A stretch of DNA of 40,735 nt, from the NCBI GenBank assembly GCA_949284575.1, contig CASDWO010000055.1, positions 1 through 40,735 on the forward strand, written 5' to 3'. The stretch's first letter is position 1, and every line of letters starts with the position of its first letter. Positions 26,775 through 36,318 of this stretch are shown here, piece after piece. The notes below the pieces were generated by a model, which made no database searches, was not told the origin of the DNA, and worked only from the letters and a program-made list of their open reading frames with translations. The translations under genes were made by a program, and so were the position numbers. Source of the DNA: an uncultured bacterium (GTDB lineage Bacteria > Bacillota_I > Bacilli_A > RF39 > UBA660).

Positions 26775-26805
26775 CAAAAGAAATAAGCTTTTGTATCTTT
26801 TTTTT
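26775..26805 (+). terminator. Terminator-like hairpin in the parE leader
   Basis: CAAAAG (26775-26780) pairs with CTTTTG (26788-26793) and is followed by an eight-T run (26798-26805). It lies between the promoter and the gene, so it could attenuate the operon. The stem is short and AU-rich, so it may be weak. Confidence 0.4.
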
Positions 26806-26828
26806 GAAATCTTGAAGGATGTGAAATA

Positions 26829-28730
26829 ATGGCAGTAAAATATGATGATAGTTCAATAAAAATATTAGAAGGATTAGAAGCAGTTAGAAAAAGACCTGGT
26901 ATGTATATTGGTTCTACTGATAAAAGAGGTTTACATCATTTAGTATGGGAAATTGTTGATAATGCTATTGATGAAGCGATAAATGGTTATGGTAAACATA
27001 TTACTATAACAATTCATTCTGATAAAAGTGTTAGTGTAAGTGATGAGGGTCGTGGTGTTCCTGTTGGTATGCATGCATCAGGTAAACCTACTCCAGAAGT
27101 TATCTATACAGTACTTCATGCTGGAGGTAAATTTGAAGAAGCAGGTTATAAAGTATCAGGTGGACTTCATGGTGTTGGTGGTAGTGTTGTTAATGCCTTA
27201 TCTAAATGGATGGAAGTAACTATTAAAAGAGATAAGGGAGAATACTTTATTCGTTTTAAAGATGGAGGAAAAGTAGATAAACCATTAAAGAAGATTGGTA
27301 CTACTAATAAAACAGGTACAACTGTTAGATTCCTACCTGATCCAGAAATATTTTCTACAACAAATTTTTCATATACAACTATATGTGAAAGAATGCAAGA
27401 GTCTGCTTTTCTTTTAAAAGGTTTAACTATTGAAGTACATGATGAAGAAGATGATAGACATGCTAAGTTTTGTTATGAGACAGGATTAGTTGCCTTTGTA
27501 GAATATCTTAATGAAGATAAAACTACTTTACATAATGTTTTAGACTTTGAGGGAGTTAAAAATAAAATAGATGTAGAAATCGCTATGCAATATACTGATA
27601 CATATCAGGAAAATATAGTATCATTTGTTAATAATGTTAAGACTAGTGATGGTGGTACTCATGAAGTAGGATTTAAAACTGCCCTAACTCGTGTTTTTAA
27701 TGACTATGCTAAAAATAATGGCTTTATTAAAGGTAAAGAGAAAGCCCTTGAAGGTAGCGATGTTAGAGAAGGTCTAACTGCAATTATCTCTTTAAAAATA
27801 CCAGAAGATTTGTTACAGTTTGAAGGACAGACTAAAGGAAAACTTGGAACACCACAAGCTAGGACAATAGTAGATTCTATTGTTACTGAGAAACTACAGT
27901 TTTATTTAGAAGAGAATAAAGCGATTGCAACTGAGATAATTACTAAATCATTAAAGAGTAAAGTTGCAAGAGAAGCAGCAAGAAAAGCAAGAGAAGAAGC
28001 AAGAAAGGGTAAGAGTAAAAATCCAAAAGAAAGAGCTTTATCTGGTAAACTAACACCAGCTCAGTCTAAAGATAAAACGAAAAAAGAATTATTCTTAGTA
28101 GAGGGTGACTCTGCAGGTGGTTCTGCAAAACAAGGAAGAGATAGAAAATATCAAGCCATACTTCCTTTACGTGGTAAAGTTTTAAATACAGAGAAAGCGA
28201 AAGTAGATGATATCTTAAAAAATGAAGAAATTAATACCATGATTTATACAATAGGAGCAGGATATGGGGCTAACTTTGATATAAATGATTGTGAATATAA
28301 TAAAGTAATCATCATGAGCGATGCTGATGAAGATGGAGGACATATTCAGTGTTTATTATTAACATTTTTCTATCGTTATATGAAACCATTAATAGAAGAT
28401 GGAAGACTTTATGTAGCATTACCACCACTATTTAAAATACAAAGTGGTAAAAATATAGAATATGCTTATACCGTAGAAGAGATGAAAGAAAAGTCTAAAG
28501 GTAAGAAGTGTGAAATTCAAAGATATAAAGGTCTTGGTGAAATGAATGCAGATCAGTTATGTGAAACTACTATGAAGCCAGGGACTAGAACTTTAATTAG
28601 AGTTAAAATAGAAGATGCTCAACTTGCAGAAAAACGTGTCTCTGTTCTAATGGGAGATGATGTCGCTCCTCGTAAAGAGTGGATAGATGAAAATGTTGAG
28701 TTTACTTTAGAAGATGATTATAAGATATAG
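26829..28730 (+). CDS. parE: DNA topoisomerase IV subunit B
   Basis: ATPase subunit that decatenates chromosomes with ParC. The GHKL ATPase shows GLEAVRKRPGMYIGSTD, EIVDNAIDEA (catalytic Glu, Mg Asn), DEGRGVP and GGLHGVGGSVVNALS. The TOPRIM domain has LVEGDSAGGSAKQGRDRKYQAILPLRGK (seen as EGDSAGG and PLRGK) and MSDADEDGGHI. ParE is preferred over GyrB because of the STDKRGLHHLVWEIVDN wording, the 633-residue length and the partner downstream. AAGGATGTGAAATA precedes the ATG. Confidence 0.93.
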   Translation: MAVKYDDSSIKILEGLEAVRKRPGMYIGSTDKRGLHHLVWEIVDNAIDEAINGYGKHITITIHSDKSVSVSDEGRGVPVGMHASGKPTPEVIYTVLHAGGKFEEAGYKVSGGLHGVGGSVVNALSKWMEVTIKRDKGEYFIRFKDGGKVDKPLKKIGTTNKTGTTVRFLPDPEIFSTTNFSYTTICERMQESAFLLKGLTIEVHDEEDDRHAKFCYETGLVAFVEYLNEDKTTLHNVLDFEGVKNKIDVEIAMQYTDTYQENIVSFVNNVKTSDGGTHEVGFKTALTRVFNDYAKNNGFIKGKEKALEGSDVREGLTAIISLKIPEDLLQFEGQTKGKLGTPQARTIVDSIVTEKLQFYLEENKAIATEIITKSLKSKVAREAARKAREEARKGKSKNPKERALSGKLTPAQSKDKTKKELFLVEGDSAGGSAKQGRDRKYQAILPLRGKVLNTEKAKVDDILKNEEINTMIYTIGAGYGANFDINDCEYNKVIIMSDADEDGGHIQCLLLTFFYRYMKPLIEDGRLYVALPPLFKIQSGKNIEYAYTVEEMKEKSKGKKCEIQRYKGLGEMNADQLCETTMKPGTRTLIRVKIEDAQLAEKRVSVLMGDDVAPRKEWIDENVEFTLEDDYKI

Positions 28731-28742
28731 GAGGTTTAGGTT

Positions 28743-29234
28743 GTGAAAGAAAATACTTTCGATGTACCAGCATATAAGTTTTTTGCTATGAAAATTAATG
28801 ATGGTAGACCACAGCATATGCTAGATGATTATAGGTTTTTAATTGATAATAATTATATAAATGATATTATGTTAATACCATTTGAAAATATAGATGGTTT
28901 AGAAGTACAATTGGTACAAAGATTGTTAAAAACAAAAGATTTATTTCTTTTTGGAACGATGTATTATAAACCTATTAACTTTATAAAAAATTATGATGAA
29001 ATAAATCAACCTGTTAATTTTTGTGATATGAGAGCAGTTCATTTTGATAAAAGATATCTTGATAAAAATTGTCAAAAGACTGTTGATAAATTATGGGAAG
29101 AATATATGGAAAAAAATTATATTAGTAGTGATGATTACACTAAAAGAATGTATAGATGCTTTTTTGAAAGATATCAAGATGGTAGTTATTTAAAGACTAA
29201 AGAGAGAATTAAACGATTAGAGATGAGAAAGTAG
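28743..29234 (+). CDS. Unknown protein encoded between parE and parC
   Basis: A 163-residue soluble, acidic-to-neutral protein with many aromatic residues; no signal peptide, membrane segment or family I recognise. GTG start 28743 follows AGGAGGTTTAG that overlaps the parE stop. parC begins 7 bases after its stop, so all three are one operon. Features include DDYRFLIDNNYINDIMLIPF near the start and two Cys (NFCDM and RCFFER). Being embedded in the topoisomerase IV operon suggests a role in chromosome segregation or modulation of the enzyme, but that is guilt by position only. Confidence 0.8.
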   Translation: MKENTFDVPAYKFFAMKINDGRPQHMLDDYRFLIDNNYINDIMLIPFENIDGLEVQLVQRLLKTKDLFLFGTMYYKPINFIKNYDEINQPVNFCDMRAVHFDKRYLDKNCQKTVDKLWEEYMEKNYISSDDYTKRMYRCFFERYQDGSYLKTKERIKRLEMRK

Positions 29235-29241
29235 TGATAAA

Positions 29242-31743
29242 ATGGCTAAGAAAACAGAAACTAAAGAAGTATTAGAACGTATTTGGGATTATACCCTTGA
29301 AGATATAATGGGAGAGAGATTTGGAAGTTATTCTAAATACATCATTCAAGAGCGCGCTATTCCTGATGCAAGAGATGGATTAAAACCTGTTCAACGTCGT
29401 ATTTTATATTCTATGTATAAAGAGAAAAATACTTATGATAAAGGATATCGTAAAAGTGCCAAAACTGTTGGAGACGTTATAGGTAATTATCATCCTCATG
29501 GTGATACATCCATTTATGATGCTATGGTTCGTATGAGTCAATCTTGGAAAACTAGACTTCCTTATATTGATATGCATGGTAATAATGGTTCTATTGATGG
29601 GGACTCTCCTGCTGCTTATCGTTATACAGAAGCACGTCTTTCTAAAATTTCTAATGAAATGTTACGTGATATTAATAAAGATACAGTAGAAATGGCTCCT
29701 AACTTTGATGATACAACACTTGAACCTACTGTACTACCTGCAAGATTTCCTGCACTTTTAGTATACGGTGCGATGGGTATTTCTGCAGGATATGCTACTA
29801 ATATTCCTCCTCATAACTTAGGAGAAGTAATAGATGCTACCATTCATAGAATTGATAATCCTAACTGTTCTTTAGATACTTTGATGAAATATGTAAAAGG
29901 ACCAGACTTTCCAACTGGTGGTATTGTTGAAGGTATTAAAGGAATAAGAGAAGCTTATGAGACTGGTAAAGGGAGAGTTATTATTAGAAGTAAGTATGCT
30001 TTTGAAGGTAATTCTTTAGTTATAACAGAGATTCCTTTTGAAGTTAATAAAGCTTTACTTGTTAAGAAAATAGATGATATTCGTCTTGATAAAAAAATAG
30101 ATGGTATTGTTGAAGTTAGAGATGAATCTGCTGAAGATGTTAGAATCGTTGTTGATTTAAAGAAGGGAGTTAATAAAGAATTAATAGTTAATTACTTATT
30201 AAAAAATACTGATTTACAAATTAGTTATAACTTTAATATGATTGCTATTGTTAAGAAACGTCCTCGTCTTTTAGGGTTAAAAGGGGCTCTTGATGCTTTT
30301 ATTGACCATCAAAAAGAAGTTATTACGCGTCGTAGTCAGTTTGATTTAGATCATGCTAAGAGTGAATTACATATCGTTGAAGGACTTATAAAATGCCTAT
30401 CAATTCTTGATGAAGTAATTCGTGTTATTAGAGCTAGTAAAAATAAAGCTGATGCTAAAGAGAATTTAGTTAAAGAGTTTGACTTTTCTATGGCGCAAGC
30501 GGAAGCAATTGTAACATTACAACTATATCGCTTGACTAATACTGATGTTGTGGAACTTGAAGAGAGACTTGCTACTTTAAGAAAAATAATAGATGGTTTA
30601 ACTGCAATACTAGGAAATGAAGAAGTGTTAAAAAAAGTTATGAAAGATGAGTTACGTAAAGTAAGAAATGAATATGCTTTGCCTCGTCTTACAGAAATAA
30701 AAGATGAGATAACAGAAATAAAAATAGATACTACTGTAATGATACCTAAAGAAGATGTTATTGTTACATTAAGTCGTGATGGTTATATTAAAAGAACTAG
30801 TCTTAAGAGTTATAGTGCAAGTAATGATGAAGAAACTACTCTAAAAGAAAATGATTATTTAATAGGACTATATGAAGCTTCTACTTTAGATACGTTACTT
30901 GTCTTTACAAATTTAGGTAACTTCTTGTTTATACCTGTTTATACTATTTATGATTTAAAATGGAAAGAGTTAGGTAAACATGTTAGTAATTTAGTTCCTT
31001 TAGGAGAAGGGGAAGAGGTTGTATCTTGTTTACTTGTAAAAGATTTTGATGATAAAGCTAATGTAATCATTGCAACTGGAGCTGGTATGATTAAGAGAAC
31101 ACCAGTACATGATTTTAAGATAACAAGAACGTCTAAACCTAGTAGTTGTATTAAATTAAAAGATTCGGATAGAGTTGTTGATGTTATGCTAGATAGTAAT
31201 GAAGAGATCTTTGTTGCAACATCTTTAGGTTATGGTTTATGGTTTTCTAAAGAAGAAATACCTATTGTTGGAATAAAAGCTAGTGGTGTGAAAGCAATTA
31301 ATTTAAAAGATGATACGGTTGTTAGTGTTATTAACTTTAATGTTGATGCTAATGAATATCTTGCTATTATTACAGATAAAGGTACTGGTAAAAGAGTTAA
31401 ATTAAAAGACTTTGAAAAGAGTAGTAGAGCAAGACGTGGACTAATGATAATAAGGGATGTTAAAACTAATCCATATTACGTTATTAAAGTATTAATGCCA
31501 ATTAATAAAGATCATATAGGTATTAAAAATGGGGATATTACTTTAATAAAACCAACTGAGTTACCTATTGCTGATAGATATTCTACAGGTAGTACTATTA
31601 ATAAAAAGGGATTAACTAATGCTTTTCTTTATAAGACATTAGAAAAACCTATGGAAAAGGAAGATAATATTCCTAAGAAAGATCAAGTGTCTTTGGAAGA
31701 TATAGATAAAAGATTAATGACAATAGATGACTTTTTGAAATAA
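29242..31743 (+). CDS. parC: DNA topoisomerase IV subunit A
   Basis: DNA cleavage subunit, 833 residues. ERAIPDARDGLKPVQRRILYSM and GDVIGNYHPHGDTSIYDAMVRMSQSWK form the winged-helix core; the catalytic Tyr is in AAYRYTEARLS. The C-terminal domain has repeated blades such as VIVTLSRDGYIKRTSL and VIIATGAGMIKRTP. Quinolone-determining positions equivalent to Staphylococcus S80 and E84 are Thr and Asp here, conservative changes that do not by themselves mean resistance. Its stop lies in the terminator stem loop. Confidence 0.95.
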   Translation: MAKKTETKEVLERIWDYTLEDIMGERFGSYSKYIIQERAIPDARDGLKPVQRRILYSMYKEKNTYDKGYRKSAKTVGDVIGNYHPHGDTSIYDAMVRMSQSWKTRLPYIDMHGNNGSIDGDSPAAYRYTEARLSKISNEMLRDINKDTVEMAPNFDDTTLEPTVLPARFPALLVYGAMGISAGYATNIPPHNLGEVIDATIHRIDNPNCSLDTLMKYVKGPDFPTGGIVEGIKGIREAYETGKGRVIIRSKYAFEGNSLVITEIPFEVNKALLVKKIDDIRLDKKIDGIVEVRDESAEDVRIVVDLKKGVNKELIVNYLLKNTDLQISYNFNMIAIVKKRPRLLGLKGALDAFIDHQKEVITRRSQFDLDHAKSELHIVEGLIKCLSILDEVIRVIRASKNKADAKENLVKEFDFSMAQAEAIVTLQLYRLTNTDVVELEERLATLRKIIDGLTAILGNEEVLKKVMKDELRKVRNEYALPRLTEIKDEITEIKIDTTVMIPKEDVIVTLSRDGYIKRTSLKSYSASNDEETTLKENDYLIGLYEASTLDTLLVFTNLGNFLFIPVYTIYDLKWKELGKHVSNLVPLGEGEEVVSCLLVKDFDDKANVIIATGAGMIKRTPVHDFKITRTSKPSSCIKLKDSDRVVDVMLDSNEEIFVATSLGYGLWFSKEEIPIVGIKASGVKAINLKDDTVVSVINFNVDANEYLAIITDKGTGKRVKLKDFEKSSRARRGLMIIRDVKTNPYYVIKVLMPINKDHIGIKNGDITLIKPTELPIADRYSTGSTINKKGLTNAFLYKTLEKPMEKEDNIPKKDQVSLEDIDKRLMTIDDFLK

Positions 31744-31756
31744 GTCATCTTTTTTT
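31726..31756 (+). terminator. Terminator of parE-parC operon
   Basis: GATGACTT (31726-31733) pairs with AAGTCATC (31742-31749), followed by seven T. The parC TAA is part of the right arm. Confidence 0.9.
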
Positions 31757-31781
31757 GCATATTATTTAATAGGTGATGTTA

Positions 31782-32132
31782 ATGTCTAAAGAGAGTTTTA
31801 AAGAGTTTATTAAAAAAAGACCAGAGTTAGCCCAGGCTGTCTTTAATAATAAGACTACTTTTCAAAAGTTATATGAAACTTATGATATGTATGGAGAAGA
31901 TAGTAATGTTTTTGATGAGTTATTAGCTTCTAAAAATGAGGTTAAAGATACTGGTTCTTCTTTTAAAGAGATTACTAATTTATTTAGAAATATAGATTTA
32001 GATACAGTTCAACGAAGTGTTAATGGACTTCAAAAAGCTATTGGATTGATTAGTGAAATTGTTCCTAAAAATAATAATGAATTTTCTCCTAATTATGATG
32101 AGAGACCTATTAATAAATATTATGAGGATTAA
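31782..32132 (+). CDS. ylbD: YlbD-like protein
   Basis: A 116-residue protein beginning MSKESFKEFIKKRPELAQAV, the YlbD/coat-protein-family start (short helix, RPEL), followed by a helical middle and a charged tail. In Bacillus YlbD is described as a putative spore-coat protein, but homologues occur in non-sporulating Bacilli, so function is open. AGGTGA supports ATG 31782 over GTG 31773. ylbE follows with a shared TAATG, as in Bacillus. Confidence 0.8.
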   Translation: MSKESFKEFIKKRPELAQAVFNNKTTFQKLYETYDMYGEDSNVFDELLASKNEVKDTGSSFKEITNLFRNIDLDTVQRSVNGLQKAIGLISEIVPKNNNEFSPNYDERPINKYYED

Positions 32133-32353
32133 TGCAAGTAGAAACTAGATTAAAAATAAGAAATAATCCTAATCTATATAGATATTTAAGAGAAAATTCC
32201 TATTGGTATAAATATTTAAATAGAAATCCTTTATTTGTAAAAAATATGGAAGAAGAAATGAAAGAAAAGTATCATTTAAGACCTACAGATAGAATGGAGA
32301 ATGTTGCTAATACAATGAAACTTATAGAATCGTTTTTAGAGATTATGAGATAA
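32132..32353 (+). CDS. ylbE: YlbE-like protein
   Basis: A 73-residue protein with the YlbE pattern: RNNPNLYRYLRENSYWYKYLNRNP in two near-equal helical units rich in Tyr/Trp, then MEEEMKEKYHLRPTDRMENV. Function is unknown. Its start is coupled to the ylbD stop, and the conserved pair ylbD-ylbE supports the assignment of both. Confidence 0.8.
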   Translation: MQVETRLKIRNNPNLYRYLRENSYWYKYLNRNPLFVKNMEEEMKEKYHLRPTDRMENVANTMKLIESFLEIMR

Positions 32354-32383
32354 AAACTACTGATTTTTTTGGTCAGTAGTTTT
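32353..32383. terminator. Bidirectional terminator after ylbE
   Basis: AAAACTACTGA (32353-32363) pairs perfectly with TCAGTAGTTTT (32373-32383) around a nine-base loop. It also overlaps the stop of the convergent gene at 32382. Confidence 0.85.
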
Positions 32384-32822
32384 ATAAATATACTTTTAAT
32401 TTTTCAATTATATTGTCACTGAAATCTTTAAAATCATTAGCAAGTTCTAAAACTTTATCATCTATTTCTTTGTCTTTGTACTTTCTTAATTTCTTTTCTA
32501 AATCAATACTTCCCATAGATATTCCTTTAATAAGCATATCTGAGATTGCCGAATCACTATTATCATCTTTAACTTCTTTATCAATACCCATATTGGCCAT
32601 TACTTTAGAGACAATACTATTCTTTTCTTTTTTACAGTTATTCTTATTTAATATCTTTTTAGATTCTTTAAAATATCTTTCATAACCTTTTAAGATATCT
32701 TCAATTGTATCTTTGATTTTGTTATCTTTTTTCTCTAAAGTATTGATGAGCTTAGTTAGAGTGGAAATAGCCATTTCACTATCCTTATAAATATGATTAA
32801 CAATTTCTAAACTTTCTTCCAT
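32382..32822 (-). CDS. Unknown helical protein
   Basis: A 146-residue, nearly all-alpha, charged protein of perhaps four helices, with SEMAISTLTKLINTLEKKDNKI and DILKGYERYFKESKKIL typical of ferritin-like or DUF2383-type bundles, though no metal-ligand set is evident. The middle contains an Asp/Ser-rich linker with SIVSKVMANMGIDK. The start follows AAAGGACTGATTTAA. It is a single gene between terminators with no clear partner. Confidence 0.75.
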   Translation of the reverse strand: MEESLEIVNHIYKDSEMAISTLTKLINTLEKKDNKIKDTIEDILKGYERYFKESKKILNKNNCKKEKNSIVSKVMANMGIDKEVKDDNSDSAISDMLIKGISMGSIDLEKKLRKYKDKEIDDKVLELANDFKDFSDNIIEKLKVYL

Positions 32823-32920
32823 TTAAATCAGTCCTTTCATATTTAATATGGATTTTTTTTAATCTTTTATTCCAAATATTTATAGAAATTGTTATAATTA
32901 AAAAGGTATGGAAAGGTAAA

Positions 32921-33556
32921 GTGATTAGTGTGGTTAAATATTTAGATAATATTTCTATAAATTGTCAAAGTAGTATTAAGATTAGTGATGGCTTAACTAT
33001 TTATTTTGATCCATATGATATTAAAGAAAAAGTAAGTAATGCCGATTATATTTTTATAACCCATTCGCATTGGGATCATTTTGATATGGAATCTATTAAT
33101 AATATTATAAATGATAAGACTATGATAATTGGGCCTTCTTGTGTTATAAAAATGCTTGATAATGGTTTTAATTCATTGGAAGCAGAGCCTAATAGGACTT
33201 ATAATCTAGATAATATAGTTTTTAAAACAGTTTCTTCTTATAATAAAGATAAAGAATATCACTCTAAAGATGCAGGATATGTTGGTTATATTGTAACTTT
33301 AAATGGGGTTATATATTATATACCTGGTGATACTGATTTATTGGAAGAGTTTAAAAATATTAATGCTGATGTTATCTTTTTACCTGTTGGAGGAACTTAT
33401 ACGATGAATAGAGAAGAAGCTGCAACCCTTGCTAATACTATTAAACCTAAATATGCTATTCCTATTCATTATGGACTTGCTGTAGGAAGTAAAGAGGATA
33501 CTAAGTATTTTGTTGATAATATAGATAAAGAAATTAAGAGTAAAATATTTTATTAA
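32921..33556 (+). CDS. MBL-fold metal-dependent hydrolase
   Basis: A 211-residue cytoplasmic protein of the UlaG/UPF0173-like branch. The metal motif ITHSHWDHFD (HxHxDH) at about residues 47-56, the GDTD at about 143, and AIPIHYG near 190 give the zinc ligands. The substrate is unknown. GTG 32921 has GAAAGG just upstream; a second GTG at 32930 is possible but lies further from it. It is followed after 12 bases by the ABC transporter genes, perhaps in one operon. Confidence 0.85.
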   Translation: MISVVKYLDNISINCQSSIKISDGLTIYFDPYDIKEKVSNADYIFITHSHWDHFDMESINNIINDKTMIIGPSCVIKMLDNGFNSLEAEPNRTYNLDNIVFKTVSSYNKDKEYHSKDAGYVGYIVTLNGVIYYIPGDTDLLEEFKNINADVIFLPVGGTYTMNREEAATLANTIKPKYAIPIHYGLAVGSKEDTKYFVDNIDKEIKSKIFY

Positions 33557-33568
33557 AAGGGGTAAATT

Positions 33569-34690
33569 ATGATAGAGTTTAAAAATGTCTTTAAAAAATA
33601 TAAAAGTAATACTATTCTTTCTAATATTTCTTTTAAAATAGAAACTGGTAATATTGTTTGTCTAATAGGAGAAAGTGGTTGTGGAAAAACGACAACTTTA
33701 AAGATGATTAATAGACTTATTAATCCTACTAAAGGACATATTTTAATAGATGGAGAAGATATTAATAATAAAAATGTTATTGAATTAAGAAGAAATATTG
33801 GTTATGTTATACAACAGACGGGTCTTTTTCCTCATCTTACTATAAAAGAAAATATAGAGTTGATTGCTAAATTAAAAAAGATGCCTCTTGATGAAATTAA
33901 TAAAAAGACTAAAGAAATGATGAATATGGTAGGACTAGATATGTCTTATTTAGATAGATATCCTACAGAATTATCAGGAGGACAACAACAACGAGTAGGA
34001 GTTGCAAGAGCCTTTTTAACAGATCCATCTATAATACTTATGGATGAACCTTTTTCAGCTTTGGATCCTATGACTAGAAACTCTTTACAAGATGAACTTT
34101 TAAGAATAGAGGAGAAATTTAAAAAGACTATTGTCTTTGTTACACACGATATGGATGAAGCGATTAAAATTGCTGATAAAATATGTATTATGGATGGAGG
34201 TCATATTATTCAGTATGATACACCTGAAAATATTTTGAAGCATCCTAAAAATAAATTTGTTAGTGACTTTGTAGGACCTAAAAGAATATGGACATCACCT
34301 GAGTTTATTAAGGTAAAAGATATTATGTTAAAAAGTCCTGTAACTTGTCGTGAAAATTTGTCTTTATTTAGATGCCTTACTAAAATGAGAAATTTAAAAG
34401 TAGATACTCTAATGGTTGTAGATAGTAAGAAAAAATATTTAGGTTCTATTATTATAGATGAATTATCAAAAGATTCTAATTTGAAGAAAAGTGCTAGTAA
34501 CTATATATCTAAAAACTCTATTAGTGTTAAAGAGACAGATTCTCTTGTAGATGTATTAAACGTTGTTAATAATGCTAAAACAACTACTATTCCTGTAGTT
34601 AATTCTAAAGGAATATTACAAGGATTAATTACAAGAGGTAGTCTTCTTACTTCCTTAAGTAGTCAATTTCTAGAAGGGAGTGATGAGTAA
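33569..34690 (+). CDS. opuCA: Glycine betaine/carnitine/choline ABC transporter ATPase with CBS domains
   Basis: ATPase of a type I osmolyte importer. Walker A GESGCGKTT (34-42), Q-loop in VIQQTGLFPHLTI, signature LSGGQQQRVGVARAF, Walker B IILMDEPFSALD and the His of FVTHDMDEA are intact. After about 245 two CBS domains follow, each with a PVT/PVV-type element; in OpuA-like systems they sense ionic strength or nucleotides. The 373-residue length fits OpuCA. Its stop shares a base with the permease start (TAATG). Confidence 0.92.
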   Translation: MIEFKNVFKKYKSNTILSNISFKIETGNIVCLIGESGCGKTTTLKMINRLINPTKGHILIDGEDINNKNVIELRRNIGYVIQQTGLFPHLTIKENIELIAKLKKMPLDEINKKTKEMMNMVGLDMSYLDRYPTELSGGQQQRVGVARAFLTDPSIILMDEPFSALDPMTRNSLQDELLRIEEKFKKTIVFVTHDMDEAIKIADKICIMDGGHIIQYDTPENILKHPKNKFVSDFVGPKRIWTSPEFIKVKDIMLKSPVTCRENLSLFRCLTKMRNLKVDTLMVVDSKKKYLGSIIIDELSKDSNLKKSASNYISKNSISVKETDSLVDVLNVVNNAKTTTIPVVNSKGILQGLITRGSLLTSLSSQFLEGSDE

Positions 34691-36255
34691 TGGATTTTTT
34701 AGAGTACATCGGTAATAATATTGAAGAGATTATATCTTTACTGATAGAACATATTGAATTAACTTTTCTATCAGTCTTACTTGCTATTGTAATAGGAGTT
34801 CCTATTGGTATTTTAATAAGTTATGTTAAAAAGATAAATAAACCTGTCTTAGGTGTTGCAAGTGTTATTCAGGCAATACCTAGTATGGCTCTTTTGGGTT
34901 TTGCTATTCCTTTTCTTGGAATAGGTACAACTCCTGCTGTTGTAATGGTCGTTTTATATTCCTTACTACCAATTATTAAGAACACTTATACAGGTATTAG
35001 TAATATAGATAGTAATATGATAGAGTCTGCAACTGGTATTGGATTAACTAAATGGCAAATACTTTACAAAATTCAAATACCTCTAGCTTTACCAGTTATT
35101 ATGGCAGGAATTAGAATAAGTGCTGTTACAGCGGTAGGATTAATGACAATGGCTGCTTTTATCGGAGGTGGGGGTCTAGGGTACCTTGTTTTCTCAGGTA
35201 TTAGAACTGTTAATAACTATCAAATACTAGCAGGAGCAATACCAGCATGTCTACTTGCTTTAGCAGTTGATTATATTATTGGTATAGTTGAAAAACTAGT
35301 AACCCCTATAAGTCTTCAAAAAGGTAGTGACTTGGATAAAAAATTATTAAAGAAAAAAAGATTCCATCAAAAGATTATCTTAGTAATAACTGCTATCATC
35401 TTAGTCATAATCTTTGGTTACACATTTTTTTCATCAAATAAAAATAACAATGCTATTGTTGTAGGTAGTAAAGACTTTACAGAACAAAATGTTCTTTGCT
35501 ATATGGTAAGTGATGCGATTAAAGAAAAGACAGATTATGATGTAGTAGAGAACTGTAATCTAGGTGGTACGCAGGTTTGTTTTGAAGCTTTAAAAAGAGG
35601 AGATATTGATTTATATATAGACTATACAGGTACTGTCTATGGAGATACTTTAAATTATGAGCCTATTACTGATATAGATAAAGTTTATAATACTGTTAAA
35701 AGTGATTTGAATAGTAAATATAATATTGAAGTGTTAGATCAAATGGGCTTTAATAATACCTATACACTTGCTGTTAAACAAGAAACTGCTAATCTTTATA
35801 ACCTAAAGACAATGAGTGATTTATCACGTGTTTCAAGTAATCTTGTCATCAGCCCAAGTCTTGAATTTATCAATAGAGAAGATGGACTAGATAGAGTAAG
35901 TAGTGTTTATGGCTATAACTTTAAAGATGTTATTGGGATAGATGGTAGTCCAAGATATACAGCTTTAATAAATAATGAAAGTGATGTCGTAGATGCTTTT
36001 GCAACTGATGGATTATTAAAGAAATTTAATCTTGTCGTCTTAGAAGATGATAAAAATGCTTTTCCACCATACTATGCAATACCACTTGTTAGAAGTGATA
36101 CTTTAGAAGAGTATCCAGAAATAGAAGAAGTATTAAGTAGTCTTGGAAGTAAGTTAAATAATGATATTATGAGTGAATTAAATTATAGAGTAGATGAACT
36201 AGGAGAAAATCCAAGAGATGTTGCAAGAGAATATCTTGATAGTATAGATTTTTAA
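34690..36255 (+). CDS. Fused permease and substrate-binding protein of the osmolyte transporter
   Basis: Residues about 1-215 are the permease, with VASVIQAIPSMALLGFAIPFLGIGTTPAVV and the EAA-like loop ESATGIGLTKWQILYKIQIPLALPVIMAG (visible as GIGLTKWQ and PLALPVI). An added membrane helix at about 235-255 leads to an extracellular OpuAC-like binding domain (about 265-521): VVGSKDFTEQNVLCYM, LGGTQVCFEALKRGDIDLYIDYTGT and DAFATDGLL. The fusion replaces separate OpuCB/OpuCC proteins, so each dimeric transporter carries two tethered receptors. Specificity among betaine, carnitine and choline cannot be settled here. Confidence 0.92.
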   Translation: MDFLEYIGNNIEEIISLLIEHIELTFLSVLLAIVIGVPIGILISYVKKINKPVLGVASVIQAIPSMALLGFAIPFLGIGTTPAVVMVVLYSLLPIIKNTYTGISNIDSNMIESATGIGLTKWQILYKIQIPLALPVIMAGIRISAVTAVGLMTMAAFIGGGGLGYLVFSGIRTVNNYQILAGAIPACLLALAVDYIIGIVEKLVTPISLQKGSDLDKKLLKKKRFHQKIILVITAIILVIIFGYTFFSSNKNNNAIVVGSKDFTEQNVLCYMVSDAIKEKTDYDVVENCNLGGTQVCFEALKRGDIDLYIDYTGTVYGDTLNYEPITDIDKVYNTVKSDLNSKYNIEVLDQMGFNNTYTLAVKQETANLYNLKTMSDLSRVSSNLVISPSLEFINREDGLDRVSSVYGYNFKDVIGIDGSPRYTALINNESDVVDAFATDGLLKKFNLVVLEDDKNAFPPYYAIPLVRSDTLEEYPEIEEVLSSLGSKLNNDIMSELNYRVDELGENPRDVAREYLDSIDF

Positions 36256-36258
36256 ACT

Positions 36259-36287
36259 TTGACAAATTATATACTTTTTGATATAAT
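36259..36287 (+). promoter_or_regulatory. Perfect consensus promoter
   Basis: TTGACA (36259-36264), 17 bases, TATAAT (36282-36287): a full match to the housekeeping consensus. It begins 4 bases after the transporter stop and drives the unknown gene at 36319. Confidence 0.92.
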
Positions 36288-36318
36288 ATAGCCAATTTCA
36301 TTGAAGGAGGATTTAAAA

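Noticed and set aside
29470-29550. Quinolone-resistance mutation in ParC (Thr/Asp at the S80/E84 positions)
   Set aside because: Both are conservative and found as natural variants; no resistance can be claimed.
26829-31743. Gyrase subunits gyrB and gyrA
   Set aside because: Sequence wording around the ATPase motif, the 633/833 lengths and the absence of dnaA/recF-type neighbours favour topoisomerase IV parE/parC.
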